In this document: positions 13,301 to 22,630 of the stretch, piece by piece
Position numbering within the stretch: the first letter of the stretch is position 1
How the letters are laid out: every line of letters starts with the position of its first letter
Origin: Acanthaster planci
Lineage: Eukaryota > Echinodermata > Asteroidea > Valvatida > Acanthasteridae
NCBI RefSeq assembly: GCF_001949145.1
Contig: NW_019091562.1
Location: 415,866 to 477,091 of the forward strand
Length of the DNA stretch: 61,226 nucleotides
Direction of reading: 5' to 3'
Translations under genes and position numbers: made by a program
The notes under the pieces: model-generated
What the model was told of the DNA's origin: nothing
What the model saw: only the letters and a program-made list of their open reading frames with translations
Database searches by the model: none

Positions 13301-15125
13301 GTGCAAGTGGTGCAAATAATTAAGCCAACAACAGGCACACATTCTGAAATAAAAAAAGACAACAAAACAAACAAAACATCTACATGTGAGGGCACTTTTA
13401 TTTTGTCTTTCCTACAATGTTCCTTGACCTTCCATTATCAAAAAATTAATAAAACAATTACTGCTTTCTGCTGAATGAGAGTGCACAGCTCAGCTCCACA
13501 TGTAATGTAAAACAGTTACTGAAATGCTTTGGTTCTATTTTGATTTCGTTTTCTTTAAAAACTTTCAAAACCCTTTGTTTCACCACCTGAAAGGTCACTA
13601 AGTCATGGCGAATGCTGGTTATAACAATATGTACATGTAAGTAACTAATCCCAGAATTCGGAACCCTCCCAAATGAGGTACTATAACGTAAAAACACAAA
13701 ATACAGGGCTTCTGTGCAGAACAAGGAACACAGCTATTTTGGACTCTCAGTATTAGTCATTGTAGCCAATCCAATAACAAAGGTTTCACTTCCTGTTTTC
13801 CCTTGCCCTGTGCTTCTACCTATGCCGACCAACAGCCTGATTTGCATTTAGTGCTCGTCTTCCCCAGGGGCTCTGTTAAACATTCACAGAAAACCATCAA
13901 CTGCAGAAATTTTCTTCTGGTTTGAACACACAGCGAATACAATTTTCCCTTCCTACAAAAAAACCTGTGTGCATCATAACACGCCAGCTTTGGGGCACGA
14001 CTCCACATCAGCATTCAGCAATAGAAAAAAGTATTTCATAAGCTGGGTTGCACAGTGTACTACACTTATATTTTCACAAAATGGCCTTGTTCATAAAAAA
14101 AAACATGAACAAGAATTTGTTCATTATCAGGCCCACTAATTCGGCTCTTTTCGAGTTGACTCAAAAATGAGTACATTGAGACAATGTCTACAAAAACATG
14201 TTTTTATGTCAATATGCTCATTATATAATTTTACTGCAACACTTAATGAGCATAATACATGTATTGGTACATGATGTACATTACATGTATGTGTACAGCA
14301 CTAAATGCACAAAAGTGAACTCACAAAAATTATGCACGCAAATGACCAGAACACAATCAATCATCTCCAATATACCGTATATGTCTGTCATAAAAAAAAA
14401 CTTGTTTCAACAAGTCATTCATTGCACTTAACTGACATGATTTCAATGATGAAGACAGTTCAGTTAAATGTTGATTTTGTTTCATTCAAAGCAATATCAC
14501 TTTATCAAGTATAGGCCTATACATATTTACAAACACGATCAAGCACATCTCAACAAGATTTTACTGTTTTCACTCCACTGTAACTGTACGTATATTCTCA
14601 CCATTTACTTAAGTTCTTATTTTAATATTCGACCAAAACTTCAGGCCCTGAGGACATTCAAATAAATTAGCCGATATACATGTACTGTCAAGTGTCATGT
14701 TCATTTATGATTTAGGAATAAAACACACAAGTAGGCCCTAGGTTGCACCAAAAATACGGGAAGCAGACCAAACAGCAAAAACTTCTGAACATAAAAGCCC
14801 ATTCAAAAACAACCCATACGAACACTTCACATCCAATGAAATTTAGTTCATTGTTTTAATATAACATTACTCGCTCATGTTATTTCCAAGAAGTTTAGGC
14901 CTACCGCCGTATGCAGGAATTTTTGTGACTACTTACTGTTAATGAATACAGAGTACTCTCTCCCAGCACTATCTGATGCATTTCCCATCTTCGGAGAAAT
15001 TTCATGTTCATTATTTTGTTCACCACATTGCTCGCGTGGTTTATTCGGCACACTTGTATCGCACCTTCGTGCAGCATTTTGTACTTGAGTTCACCACAAT
15101 TCACCGTTCCGTTCGTCTGTGCCAT
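4314..15125 (-). CDS. CMIP: C-Maf-inducing protein homologue, N-terminal exons (partial)
   Basis: Three coding exons are on the minus strand: 15125-14937 (63 codons), 6236-6108 (43 codons) and 4436-4314 (41 codons). All are phase 0 with GT/AG borders. They read GAIQVCRINHASN and KFLRRWEMHQIVL; then GFMEYPLPYCSITD and LHTGSILLQ; then LYVRDQWLHSLQWKRAIHRY. These match, in order, the vertebrate CMIP N-terminal PH domain (for example KFLRRWEPHHLTL and LRDQWFHSLQWKKKI). The start at 15125 gives MAQTNGTVNC, shorter than the human N-terminus, so a further upstream exon or alternative start is possible. CMIP is a PH and leucine-rich-repeat adaptor studied in T-cell signalling and podocytes. The LRR exons lie beyond the left edge. 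Introns are long (8.7 and 1.7 kb) and rich in TACATGTA repeats. Confidence 0.9.
7081..7400. repeat. Tandem duplication, second copy expanded by ACATGT repeats
   Basis: A segment starting TAGAAATACTTTTCAAAGAA at 7081 recurs at 7221 with one mismatch, followed by about 55 nearly identical bases. Both copies end in ATTAATCATTACCAT and CAATA. The first copy has one short TACATGTA tract before that end; the second has several longer ones. Confidence 0.8.
8665..8678. promoter_or_regulatory. Perfect palindromic X-box (RFX-type) motif
   Basis: The sequence GTTACCATGGCAAC fits the RFX consensus, two GTNRCC/RGYAAC half-sites, as a perfect palindrome apart from the central bases. It lies in CMIP intron 1. 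Occupancy cannot be inferred from one motif. Confidence 0.45.
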
Positions 15126-15400
15126 ACCTGCCGTCCAAAACCCTGCCGTGGTGGATGGTGGCTGAAAAAACCTTGCCGTGGAGAAAAAACAATGCAGCCA
15201 AGTCGATTTAACCTACCGAAAGTCGACCAGTGAAGTCTTACGGCGTCACACTGACTTAACGTTGGCTACCTTTTAACAAATCACTTTAGGCCCGAAAGAG
15301 AAACCAAAACGAGTTTGGCATTCCAAGATTACGAACGCTAGTTGCTGGGTGAATTGACAGCTACGAAGCCACAGCAGCAGGCGTGTAATGGCCGAAAAAA
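15126..15400. promoter_or_regulatory. Probable CMIP upstream and promoter region
   Basis: This segment directly precedes the first recognised CMIP coding exon and is richer in CG dinucleotides than the surrounding DNA. No TATA box is obvious. Inference rests on position and composition only. Confidence 0.3.
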
Positions 15401-15756
15401 TGTCGGTAGCGAGCTACAGGCTGAGCTGGAGATCGCAACCAGCGGGAACGATCATGGTACGAAGATCCACCAAAAACGTGCGGTTAACTCTCGACTTTGC
15501 CGTGTACTGTCCGCATATTAATGCAGCCGGTAAATCCTGTAAAGAAATTGGAGTTGAACAGATGCTGCTTAGAAGCGAAGTTAATTCCCAATTGTTCCTT
15601 TCCACAAAACCGTTTGCTATGATGTCAACATTCGCAAAATTACGAACCGCGGCCATGCACGAAGCTATCTGGCCGATCTGCGTATCCGGTGCGGTGGTGG
15701 GATGTGATGTGATTATATATGCATTGAAAATGATGCGCGCGCATATTTTATTATAA
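15388..15756 (+). CDS. Hypothetical ORF divergent from CMIP
   Basis: The 122-codon frame begins ATGGCCGAAAAAATG, a reasonable initiation context, and runs to TAA. Near the middle is CACATTAATGCAGCC, with a possible donor CCG/GTAAAT after it, and the C-terminal part is hydrophobic (IWPICVSGAVVGCDVIIYAL). I recognise no family. It overlaps an 80-codon ORF on the other strand. It may simply be open frame in a CpG-containing promoter or 5' UTR. Confidence 0.15.
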   Translation: MAEKMSVASYRLSWRSQPAGTIMVRRSTKNVRLTLDFAVYCPHINAAGKSCKEIGVEQMLLRSEVNSQLFLSTKPFAMMSTFAKLRTAAMHEAIWPICVSGAVVGCDVIIYALKMMRAHILL

Positions 15757-15978
15757 ACTCTCTTTTAAATTATGGTATGTAGCTTTAATACATTGGACAA
15801 GAAAAGACTTTTATTGTTCATGATACCGTCAGTAGAGACTGTCAGTCGCGTTCAGTTTAAAGATTGTCATTCAGACCTCAAACAAAAATATACACGATAG
15901 TGAATCACAAATTTTCTTTACAGACTTATCATTTTGATCAAAGTGACAAGAAATTTGTCGTAAAATTTGACCATGGAA

Positions 15979-16227
15979 CAGTGGCGTATCCAGTAGAGTG
16001 GGGGTGGGGGCAACTTGCCCTTCTCCCCCCCCCCACTCATAGGAAAGAAAGTAATCGGTATATTTATTTATTAAATGTTAGCACCAGAACCCGACGAAAA
16101 TAACACCATGAAATAAAAGCGAGGATGTTGGGACAGCGAGTATAACATTATCATGTTTAATAAGCCCAAATCAAAGCCACACTCGCTTTTATATTTGCCC
16201 CCCCAACAACAGCTGGACACGCCGCTG
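15979..16227. mobile_element. Short inverted-repeat element with C/G-rich subterminal runs
   Basis: The left end CAGTGGCGTATCCAG matches the right end read in reverse, CAGCGGCGTGTCCAG (13 of 15). Inside both ends are runs of G or C. The CAGTGGCGTA..GGGGGG form is common at ends of invertebrate DNA transposons. No clear target duplication or ORF. Confidence 0.55.
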
Positions 16228-16375
16228 CCAAGCAAACCGTTGAAGTTGGTGAGTTGTTGTTATAATGGCGCTTTCAGTCACTAAGGCTATTAATGCAAAT
16301 AACTGTAGGCCTATACGTTTATTCATAACCTTTATAAATCAGCATCACATTACGGAGTTAAGAAGAAGGTCCAGT

Positions 16376-16545
16376 TTTAGAGGCAGGAGGAAACCGGAGT
16401 ACCCGGAGAAAATCTGTGAGAGCGAATATGGACTGGAAACCAAATGCACTTAAACTTAAAGCTTGGGCCAAGCCAGGACTCAAACCCGGGCCTCATTGGT
16501 GCAAAACGAGGAAAGAACAGCTTCGCTAACCCGCTCACCCGCTCG
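16376..16545 (-). mobile_element. tRNA-derived SINE
   Basis: On the minus strand a tRNA-like head with a box-B-like GGGTTTGAGTCC is followed by the module CTCCGGGTACTCCGGTTTCC (16388-16412 on plus, as GGAAACCGGAGTACCCGGAG). That module recurs in SINE-like repeats of many invertebrates. The element is non-coding. No target duplication was identified. Confidence 0.6.
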
Positions 16546-16622
16546 CCCCTCTCTTCCCCGTTCCTCTCCCCTCCCACTCCCGCGTTGGTGTGACTAGTTC
16601 CTGTGTCTTATATACATGTCAA

Positions 16623-17214
16623 GGGCGTAGGCTGCTTTGGCTCAGGGGTATGCAATTTTTAAGAAAACGGACCCGGAACTCCTACTTTCAGCATTTAGAC
16701 GAGGAAGGCAAGTGCGCACGGGAAAAACAGATGCTACCAAACCCTCTCCCATCACAATAAATTCGTCTTCAGTTTGGTACTTCTTCTAATAGCTTGTCCA
16801 CAAACATCAAATATACTTCAGCCATTGTTGGACGCATTTATTTGGGGCTATATCAATGTAGACTGCGAGGTCATCCGCTGTGCACCGGCTTGCTCTAAGA
16901 CAGGACACTGGAGGAGATGTTGCATGGTCTGGGGTGCAGTTCTACAATCGTTGGTTACATCTCCGGCAATATCCAGATATCCCCATTTCTAGTTGGAACA
17001 GCCCGTAACACTACAGTCCTGAGGCGGTTGAGGAACTTCCAAGTTTGCACTTGAATCAGAGAATGAAAGTGTTTCTTAACAGCTGAGATCCGTCTTGTAG
17101 ACTGCCATTTGGTTTCAAAATAAAGAATATAAGCACCCCAAGCGGAACTCCATTCCGCGAGCGGGGAGGGGGTTAATCTGCACCCGAACACCCCCCCCCC
17201 CCGCCGCCTATGCC
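16623..17214. mobile_element. Possible inverted-repeat element, 0.6 kb
   Basis: The left GGGCGTAGGCTGC and the right end in reverse GGGCATAGGCGGC match at 11 of 13 positions, with a long C run just inside the right end. The short termini and lack of a clear target duplication make this tentative. Confidence 0.35.
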
Positions 17215-17890
17215 CATGTATGTATCAAGAAATTGATATCTGTCTGACATTCAAAGGTTTGATTGAAAAACCTGCCCGATCCCCGAGTTCTTTTTCCCCT
17301 ACTGATTATTAGTCAACAGTGTCTCTAGAATTTGACATTTTGTTGAGATCAGTTCACTATTAAAACCTGCCTCCATCTTGAAACTTGACCAGAGTTAGAG
17401 AATGCTACTGCGTGAATTTTTCACCGAAGATATAAAATACCCATAGAGAGCTATTAAAAATATATATATACCTCTACGAAAATACCGCAAACTGTGCTTC
17501 CTTAGACTTTGGAGGACACTTTCAAAGATGGATGGACGGATTTTTCAAATTATTATGTTGATACTGCAGGTGTTACAAAACCTGTCACTATGATTTTACC
17601 CGTACCATCTCTCAAGGTGATACTGAATTAGTGAATACACAGCCCAGGTTGAGACTAAACTCTCAAACTGATTGAATTTCTGGTGTGTTACATCACATAG
17701 GTCAAATCACAAAGGACGTAAGCGACTTTCACCAAATTCATCTTATGACGGCCCGGCATTTCGGAGTCCTCCGATTATTAAGCGTATATGCGTGTTTTGT
17801 TCGTCCCCACGGGGCACTGGGAAGTGGGATGGCAGGGGAGGATCCAGGAATATTTCCGGGGGGGTCAGGCCGTCAATATTTCTTTATGTT

Positions 17891-18151
17891 CAATAGACCG
17901 ATTGCACCCGCCAAGTCACGTGACCTATAATGGGTATTCATTATCAACAACACGGTGTCCACCAAGAGCAGTGTTTCATAATTATGTATCATTTACCAAA
18001 AATAAAGCCTACTTGCCATACTTAGACCACTAATGGGTACTACACGTAAATCGGCTTTGTAGTTTGAAAAACAGAACTCAAAACACACGTTGCTATAGGG
18101 TTGACGCCCACTATTGGTCACGTGACTTTAGCGGAAGCAATCGATGTATTG
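17891..18151. mobile_element. MITE with long (about 45-base) inverted ends
   Basis: The left end contains CGATTGCACCCGCC then AAGTCACGTGACC and ATAATGGG. The right end in reverse contains CGATTGCTTCCGC, AAAGTCACGTGACC and ATAGTGGG in the same order, with both ends opening CAATA. The whole is 261 bases and non-coding. Each arm carries a CACGTG E-box palindrome. Confidence 0.7.
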
Positions 18152-18267
18152 TTGCAGACAGGCGGACACATGGCGTCATCAACACCATTAAGTATATGTA
18201 CTCATCCATAGATGTGTGCGCCGCTTCAGCGCGCCGGTATTTTACCAGAAATGTGTTATTTCATTTT

Positions 18268-18544
18268 CACGAAGTAGCACTCGGTGTCGTGCGGCACGTG
18301 CTCTGTGAATTGTCGTTTTCAGGAATTAACCTCTTCATTAATTTAAACAGTTAAACGAGTTTTAAGAGCATCTCTAGTTAAGTCACATATTTATGGGTGA
18401 ATCATATCACTTTAGACCTTTCAAAGTGTTTTTATCCATGTTTATATATTGACAAAACACACATGAGCAATACTCGATTGCGAAATTGCTGTGAACACGG
18501 TTCTCACGAAGTAGCACGCAAGTGCAGTTGAGTGCTACTTCGTG
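18268..18544. repeat. Three copies of CACGAAGTAGCAC, two forming a hairpin
   Basis: CACGAAGTAGCAC occurs at 18268-18280 and 18505-18517, and as its reverse complement at 18532-18544. The last two face each other across 14 bases. This is probably the remains of a palindromic repeat. The function is unknown. Confidence 0.55.
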
Positions 18545-18854
18545 ATGTTGGTGACGATAGGTAGGCTAATGCAGTTCTTAATTGTATACATGTACAATGA
18601 TCCTCACGAGACATCATTTGTTTTAAGCATAAATTCATTTTCATTTCTGAATTTATTTATTCGATTTTTTGTTACCAGAGTGGGAAGGGTTTTCATCCCA
18701 GCCTAGATAGATCAATCCCATTCACAGAACTTGCGAAGCATTGTGGTTCCATCAGTGCACATCTCGCGGGTCATGCGCACACTGTAGCGGTGCCTGTGCA
18801 GTTCGTGGCTGGCCACGTGGGCGTTTAACTTCCGGTTTAATGCCTCCCCCACGC

Positions 18855-19030
18855 GCGCCATAATCTCCAAGAATTGTATCCGCGTCGAGCAGAAGCGCCC
18901 CCTCATCGATTGGAAGAGCTGTGTGGGTCTGGAGTGTTCATTACGTACCAGCGAGGTTCAGTTCCGACGAAAGGAGCCTCGCCCTGTTGCTAAGAAAAAA
19001 AAAGCGCCCTCTCTTGGTCCAGCTCCAGGT
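18855..19030. repeat. Dispersed repeat, copy A
   Basis: This shares GAGCAGAAGCGCCCCCTCAT and, downstream, GCGCCCTCTCTTGGTCC with 43115-43330, with alignable sequence between. The terminal GCGCCCTCT is typical of SINE-like tails but no tRNA boxes are seen. Confidence 0.6.
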
Positions 19031-20890
19031 TCATTCCTAAAAAAAAGGTATTCTATCACTATCAGTAATGACGTGTCTTCGCCTCTTAAAGCTTGGTCTT
19101 AGATAGCGTATTCATATAATCGACTGCCCTGATTATAAAATCATAATAATCACTCCTATACTATTCTCATTAAATGCCTCCCTCTTTGCGTATAGTCTTT
19201 AATATACTGTACATAATGCACCAAGTAAGACTCAGTTTGTGCACTAAAAGCAGAGATCGAGTTGTTAAGGCTTTTCATTACTATGATGTAAAATATATAC
19301 TTCCGGCATGATCAGTTCTACTAGAGATTTCATGCAGGAAAGAAATTTATCACACTCTTGCCACCCTAGAAAAGATTTTAGGAAAGATGGAAACAAATTC
19401 ATGGACATTTCCATCATGGGGCAAAGAAATTACCGCGATTCTGAAACCTGCTCAAAGCAGTGATACGCCACGATTTTCTTATTCATTGCTTCGGACCATG
19501 ATCCTCAGACCCGCACCGTGCAGACAATTCCATCTATTAAGCCCTTTGCAAAAATAAAGAGCCTTATTAGTACCCCTCCTTTAGTGACGTCATTTTCCCT
19601 ATTAACTGAGTCGATACGCAGTCCGGAAGTGCAATTTAGGGATAATAATGAGATATTTTCTATCAACCTGACATGTAGGCCCTCTTCTACGTTCGGCCTG
19701 AGTAAGGCCCATACGAGTAATTAAATTGGTCTCGAATTACCTTGCATTATATTAAGTGTGACGTGACAAACAGAAATCTAGAAGAAGTTGGAACAGGGAA
19801 AACGCATAAGAAAGTAACAGAAAACTCAAAATAGAATAGGATAGTGAGCGGAATCCAGCATCTAATGCTTCCAGTTTGTAGCATATTGAAAAACGTCTTC
19901 CGCGAAATTTATTTCCTTTGGCAGAATGATGATGATTGTCAAAAATGTTGGGCAAATTGTACACTGAAAAGGGTAGAAAAAGGAGCAGAAAGAGATAGAA
20001 AAGTATAAAGAAAAGACGAAGGGAGAGAAATAAAAAGCCTGCCTCTTATTGACATGTAGAATGTAAATGTTTGATCTGATAACGATATTTTTTATGCTAA
20101 TGAAAGAACTGGTAATTTCATGAACTCGATTTTAAAATAATATCAATACAAAATAATTTAATTTCGAAACAAAAAGACTCAAAGTTACGTCACTACCACG
20201 TTTTTGTGGTATATCCTTTGTATGTAAGCATTGTGTAAGCATTATTTGTGGAAGTGAGATTTATTTTTATTGTATGTTTCTATCTTTGTATATCATGTAA
20301 CTTTTATTATGCATAAAATTACAAAAATAATGAAGCAGCTTAAGCAACATTTTAAATTTTGTGCTGTAATGTGGCCTGCAACGACAAAATGACCGATTAC
20401 TCAATACGTAACTGTAGTGATTTTTTGGTGTCGCGGTGTTACATATCCATGTAATGCATTATGGCCGGGCGCGCAGGGCTGATGCACTTGCTCAGAGTGA
20501 ACGATCGGAAGGGGGCGCTGTTACAAATTTACAGGCAGGACTTATAATCTCAATGGGCCGCGACATGATCATACTTTACGCGTAACGCGTGGATATGGAC
20601 ACAGCATGTAGCACCATGCAGGGCGCCGCCTTTGCGCCTAGCCCAGCCTAGCCTAGCTCGAACAGTGAAGTGCTTGACATGCCCGAGTGGCTCCGACCTG
20701 GCGCCAAAGTTCAGCACTTAAACGCTATGTTAAAACTCGACGTGAGGTATCAAAATAACCCGAGGAAACATTTAGGACTGCACTTGTGCTCCCTTGAAAT
20801 TTTTGAGACTTTTGTTTGCTGAAGAGTAAGTTCAACTTCAATGCTCTTATTCTTTCATGGTTCAACTTCAAGTTTTTGCATGAGATACCC

Positions 20891-20955
20891 CTCAGAACTG
20901 CGGGGTCTGACGTCCGCTCCGACAGTTCTGGGGGTAGGCCTGTGCATGAGGTAGG
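20891..20955. repeat. Dispersed GACGTCCGC repeat, copy A
   Basis: CTCAGAACTGCGGGGTCTGA, then CGTCCGCTCC and CAGTTCTGGGGGTAGG, is repeated with modest divergence at 51746-51812. Within each copy CAGAACTG and CAGTTCTG are inverted, so it can fold as a small hairpin. Confidence 0.65.
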
Positions 20956-20977
20956 CGAGTTAACGTTAGTTACGCAG

Positions 20978-21030
20978 CAGTGGCGTAACTACCGGGGGGG
21001 GGGGAGGGGACATGTCCCTCCCCCCGTAAG
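20978..21030 (+). mobile_element. Transposon terminus fragment, G-rich
   Basis: CAGTGGCGTAACTACC followed by a long G run resembles the end of the element at 15979-16227. No matching opposite end was found, so this is annotated only as a terminus. Similar G runs lie at 21210-21260 and 21711. Confidence 0.4.
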
Positions 21031-22126
21031 CAGGTACATGTACCGGTAAATCTTTGCAACGGTGTACAATCTCGTTTTCACGAAAGCATGGGGAGTGAAA
21101 ACAAACTTGTATGAACAAGGAGACCTAGGTACGCACGGTATCGCCGGACGTGCAAGATAGTAGATAAATATTTTTTTTTTTTACCCCTCGCCGGCAAGGG
21201 TGGAAATCCGGGGGGGGGACACATCCCCCCATGAATTTGGTATGGGGGGACACAATGTCGATGTCCCCTCCATGTTTTAAGCAAAACAAAATACTAAAGG
21301 ACTTGATGGATCGAGGATTTCCCCTTTTGAGTTTTTACAAATGGAATAAGATAATAAACACGGTGTGCACCCCAAAGTGTAAATTGATGTCCCCCCACAA
21401 TCCGAGGAGAGATTTCCACCCATACTCGCCAGGTGATTTTTCCTAAATATTACTTGAGGAAGACCAAGGTAAATTCCAATATGTTTCATGGGGTGGTTTT
21501 AGTTAGAAACTGTTTTTCTAAAAATTATCGAACATGATGGGACAGCCCAATGTCAAATCTCCATAGGCAGACTCCACAAGGGAGAAGTTCATTGCGTGAC
21601 CTTTTACTTTCAGGCTCTATTTTGTGTCCTCTAACTGCTTTAGAGTTAGTCTGTTGGCCCACAGAAGTTTAACTACATTCTGGAATTTCATCTCTAGTTT
21701 TAATAGACTTGGGGGGGGGGTGAGTTGAGGGGCTACACCATTAATATTTGTTCCTCAATACCCAGTCAACCAGTAGGCCTGATAGACTCCAACCATCTAT
21801 CAAAAGAGAGAATTTGACTTGAAAATGTGGAATTCTCACCAGTTTTGGCAATTGAAGACATACATACATGTACATTTAGTAGCAGGTTCTAAAAGTAAGG
21901 ATTGCCCTCCACACGTTTAAGTTTTTATACAGCATCAGCATATGAGAAACAACTTAAACTTTTCTCCAGACAACACAAGTTTTTCACAAGCTGATTGGAC
22001 TTGTCTTTGATGTAGTGTGGGATGGAATTTGCATTGTCTGTTGGCAAACACTCATAGAAATGGCACGCTCCTTCAGGTGGAGAAATGCCTGCTTGTTGTA
22101 CATGTAGGTGACAAGGACTTCCTGAT

Positions 22127-22264
22127 TATATATAACGGGTTTGCCCTTACCCAATGTATATTAATAAGCACTGTATGCTCAGTGCTTGTACGAGAGCTTG
22201 CAAAAAAACCTTACAAGCTTACTTGGGTGGGACTCGAACCCACGACCTCCTGCTTACTAGTGCC
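22127..22264 (-). mobile_element. tRNA-derived SINE, head lost at assembly gap
   Basis: The minus strand carries CGTGGGTTCGAGTCCCACC (box B inside a perfect T-stem), then AGTAAGCTTGT, the tail hairpin CACTGAGCATACAGTG, and GGGTAAGGGCAAACCCGTTA. The same order is seen at 33524-33695. The 5' head is cut by the N run. Confidence 0.7.
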
Positions 22265-22295
22265 NNNNNNNNNNNNNNNNNNNNNNNNNNNNNNN
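22265..22295. other. Assembly gap (31 N)
   Basis: There are thirty-one undetermined bases. A 34-base tail repeat containing CGGGTTTGCCCTTACCCAA lies on both sides (near 22137 and 22341), so the gap sits between two SINE tails and probably reflects collapsed or unresolved repeat copies. Confidence 0.9.
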
Positions 22296-22328
22296 TTTTC
22301 AAGATGTATTTTGCATTGGGGAAATGTT

Positions 22329-22366
22329 AATTATATATAACGGGTTTGCCCTTACCCAACGTATCC
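22329..22366 (-). mobile_element. Second SINE tail beside the gap
   Basis: This nearly exact copy of the tail segment at 22127-22162 (TATATAACGGGTTTGCCC, then TTACCCAA) is in the same orientation. It is probably the 3' end of a further copy whose body is inside or across the gap. Confidence 0.6.
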
Positions 22367-22630
22367 GACTTGCTGGTCGGATACAAAACTCTTGCTGATT
22401 AGTGGACTGAAAAAAAACAAAAAAGTACACAAACGAATGGTACACCTGGGGTTTTAAGTTGGTGTAGGTGAAGTGTTTATTTATTTTAGCTGCATTAGGT
22501 TTTCTCAAAAAGAAAATATGTGGGCCTTTTCTGTCTGAAAACATCAACCTTCAGTGCAAGTATATCCAGTTTGTACGGGTTACACATATATATCTGTTGT
22601 CAATACTCTGCAGCTAAATAATGAAAAGAG

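Larger units (their letters stand above)
4437..13650. repeat. Dispersed TACATGTA palindromic microsatellite tracts
   Basis: CMIP introns 1 and 2 contain dozens of short tracts built from overlapping TACATGTA, ACATGTAC and GTACATGT, for example around 7300-7445, 9480-9510, 10370-10400 and 10890-10985. Related palindromes such as TACCGGTA accompany them. The density falls sharply to the right of about 14 kb, with small outliers near 44.5, 46.8, 49.6 and 53.4 kb. Many ORFs in this zone are translations of these tracts (MYMYVHVH-like) and are not genes. Confidence 0.85.
15757..20890. other. CMIP-WRNIP1 spacer, left part: no gene recognised
   Basis: Apart from the repeats listed separately, I see no convincing exon. 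The minus ORF at 18712-18906 ends in coding-looking sequence but overlaps dispersed repeat copy A. The remainder is AT-rich unique-looking DNA. Confidence 0.5.

Noticed and set aside
18712-18906. Minus ORF with coding-looking composition (LEIMARVGEALNRKL..)
   Set aside because: It has no recognisable family, no clear splice sites, and its 5' part overlaps a dispersed repeat. It could be a decayed transposon fragment, but I cannot support a gene.
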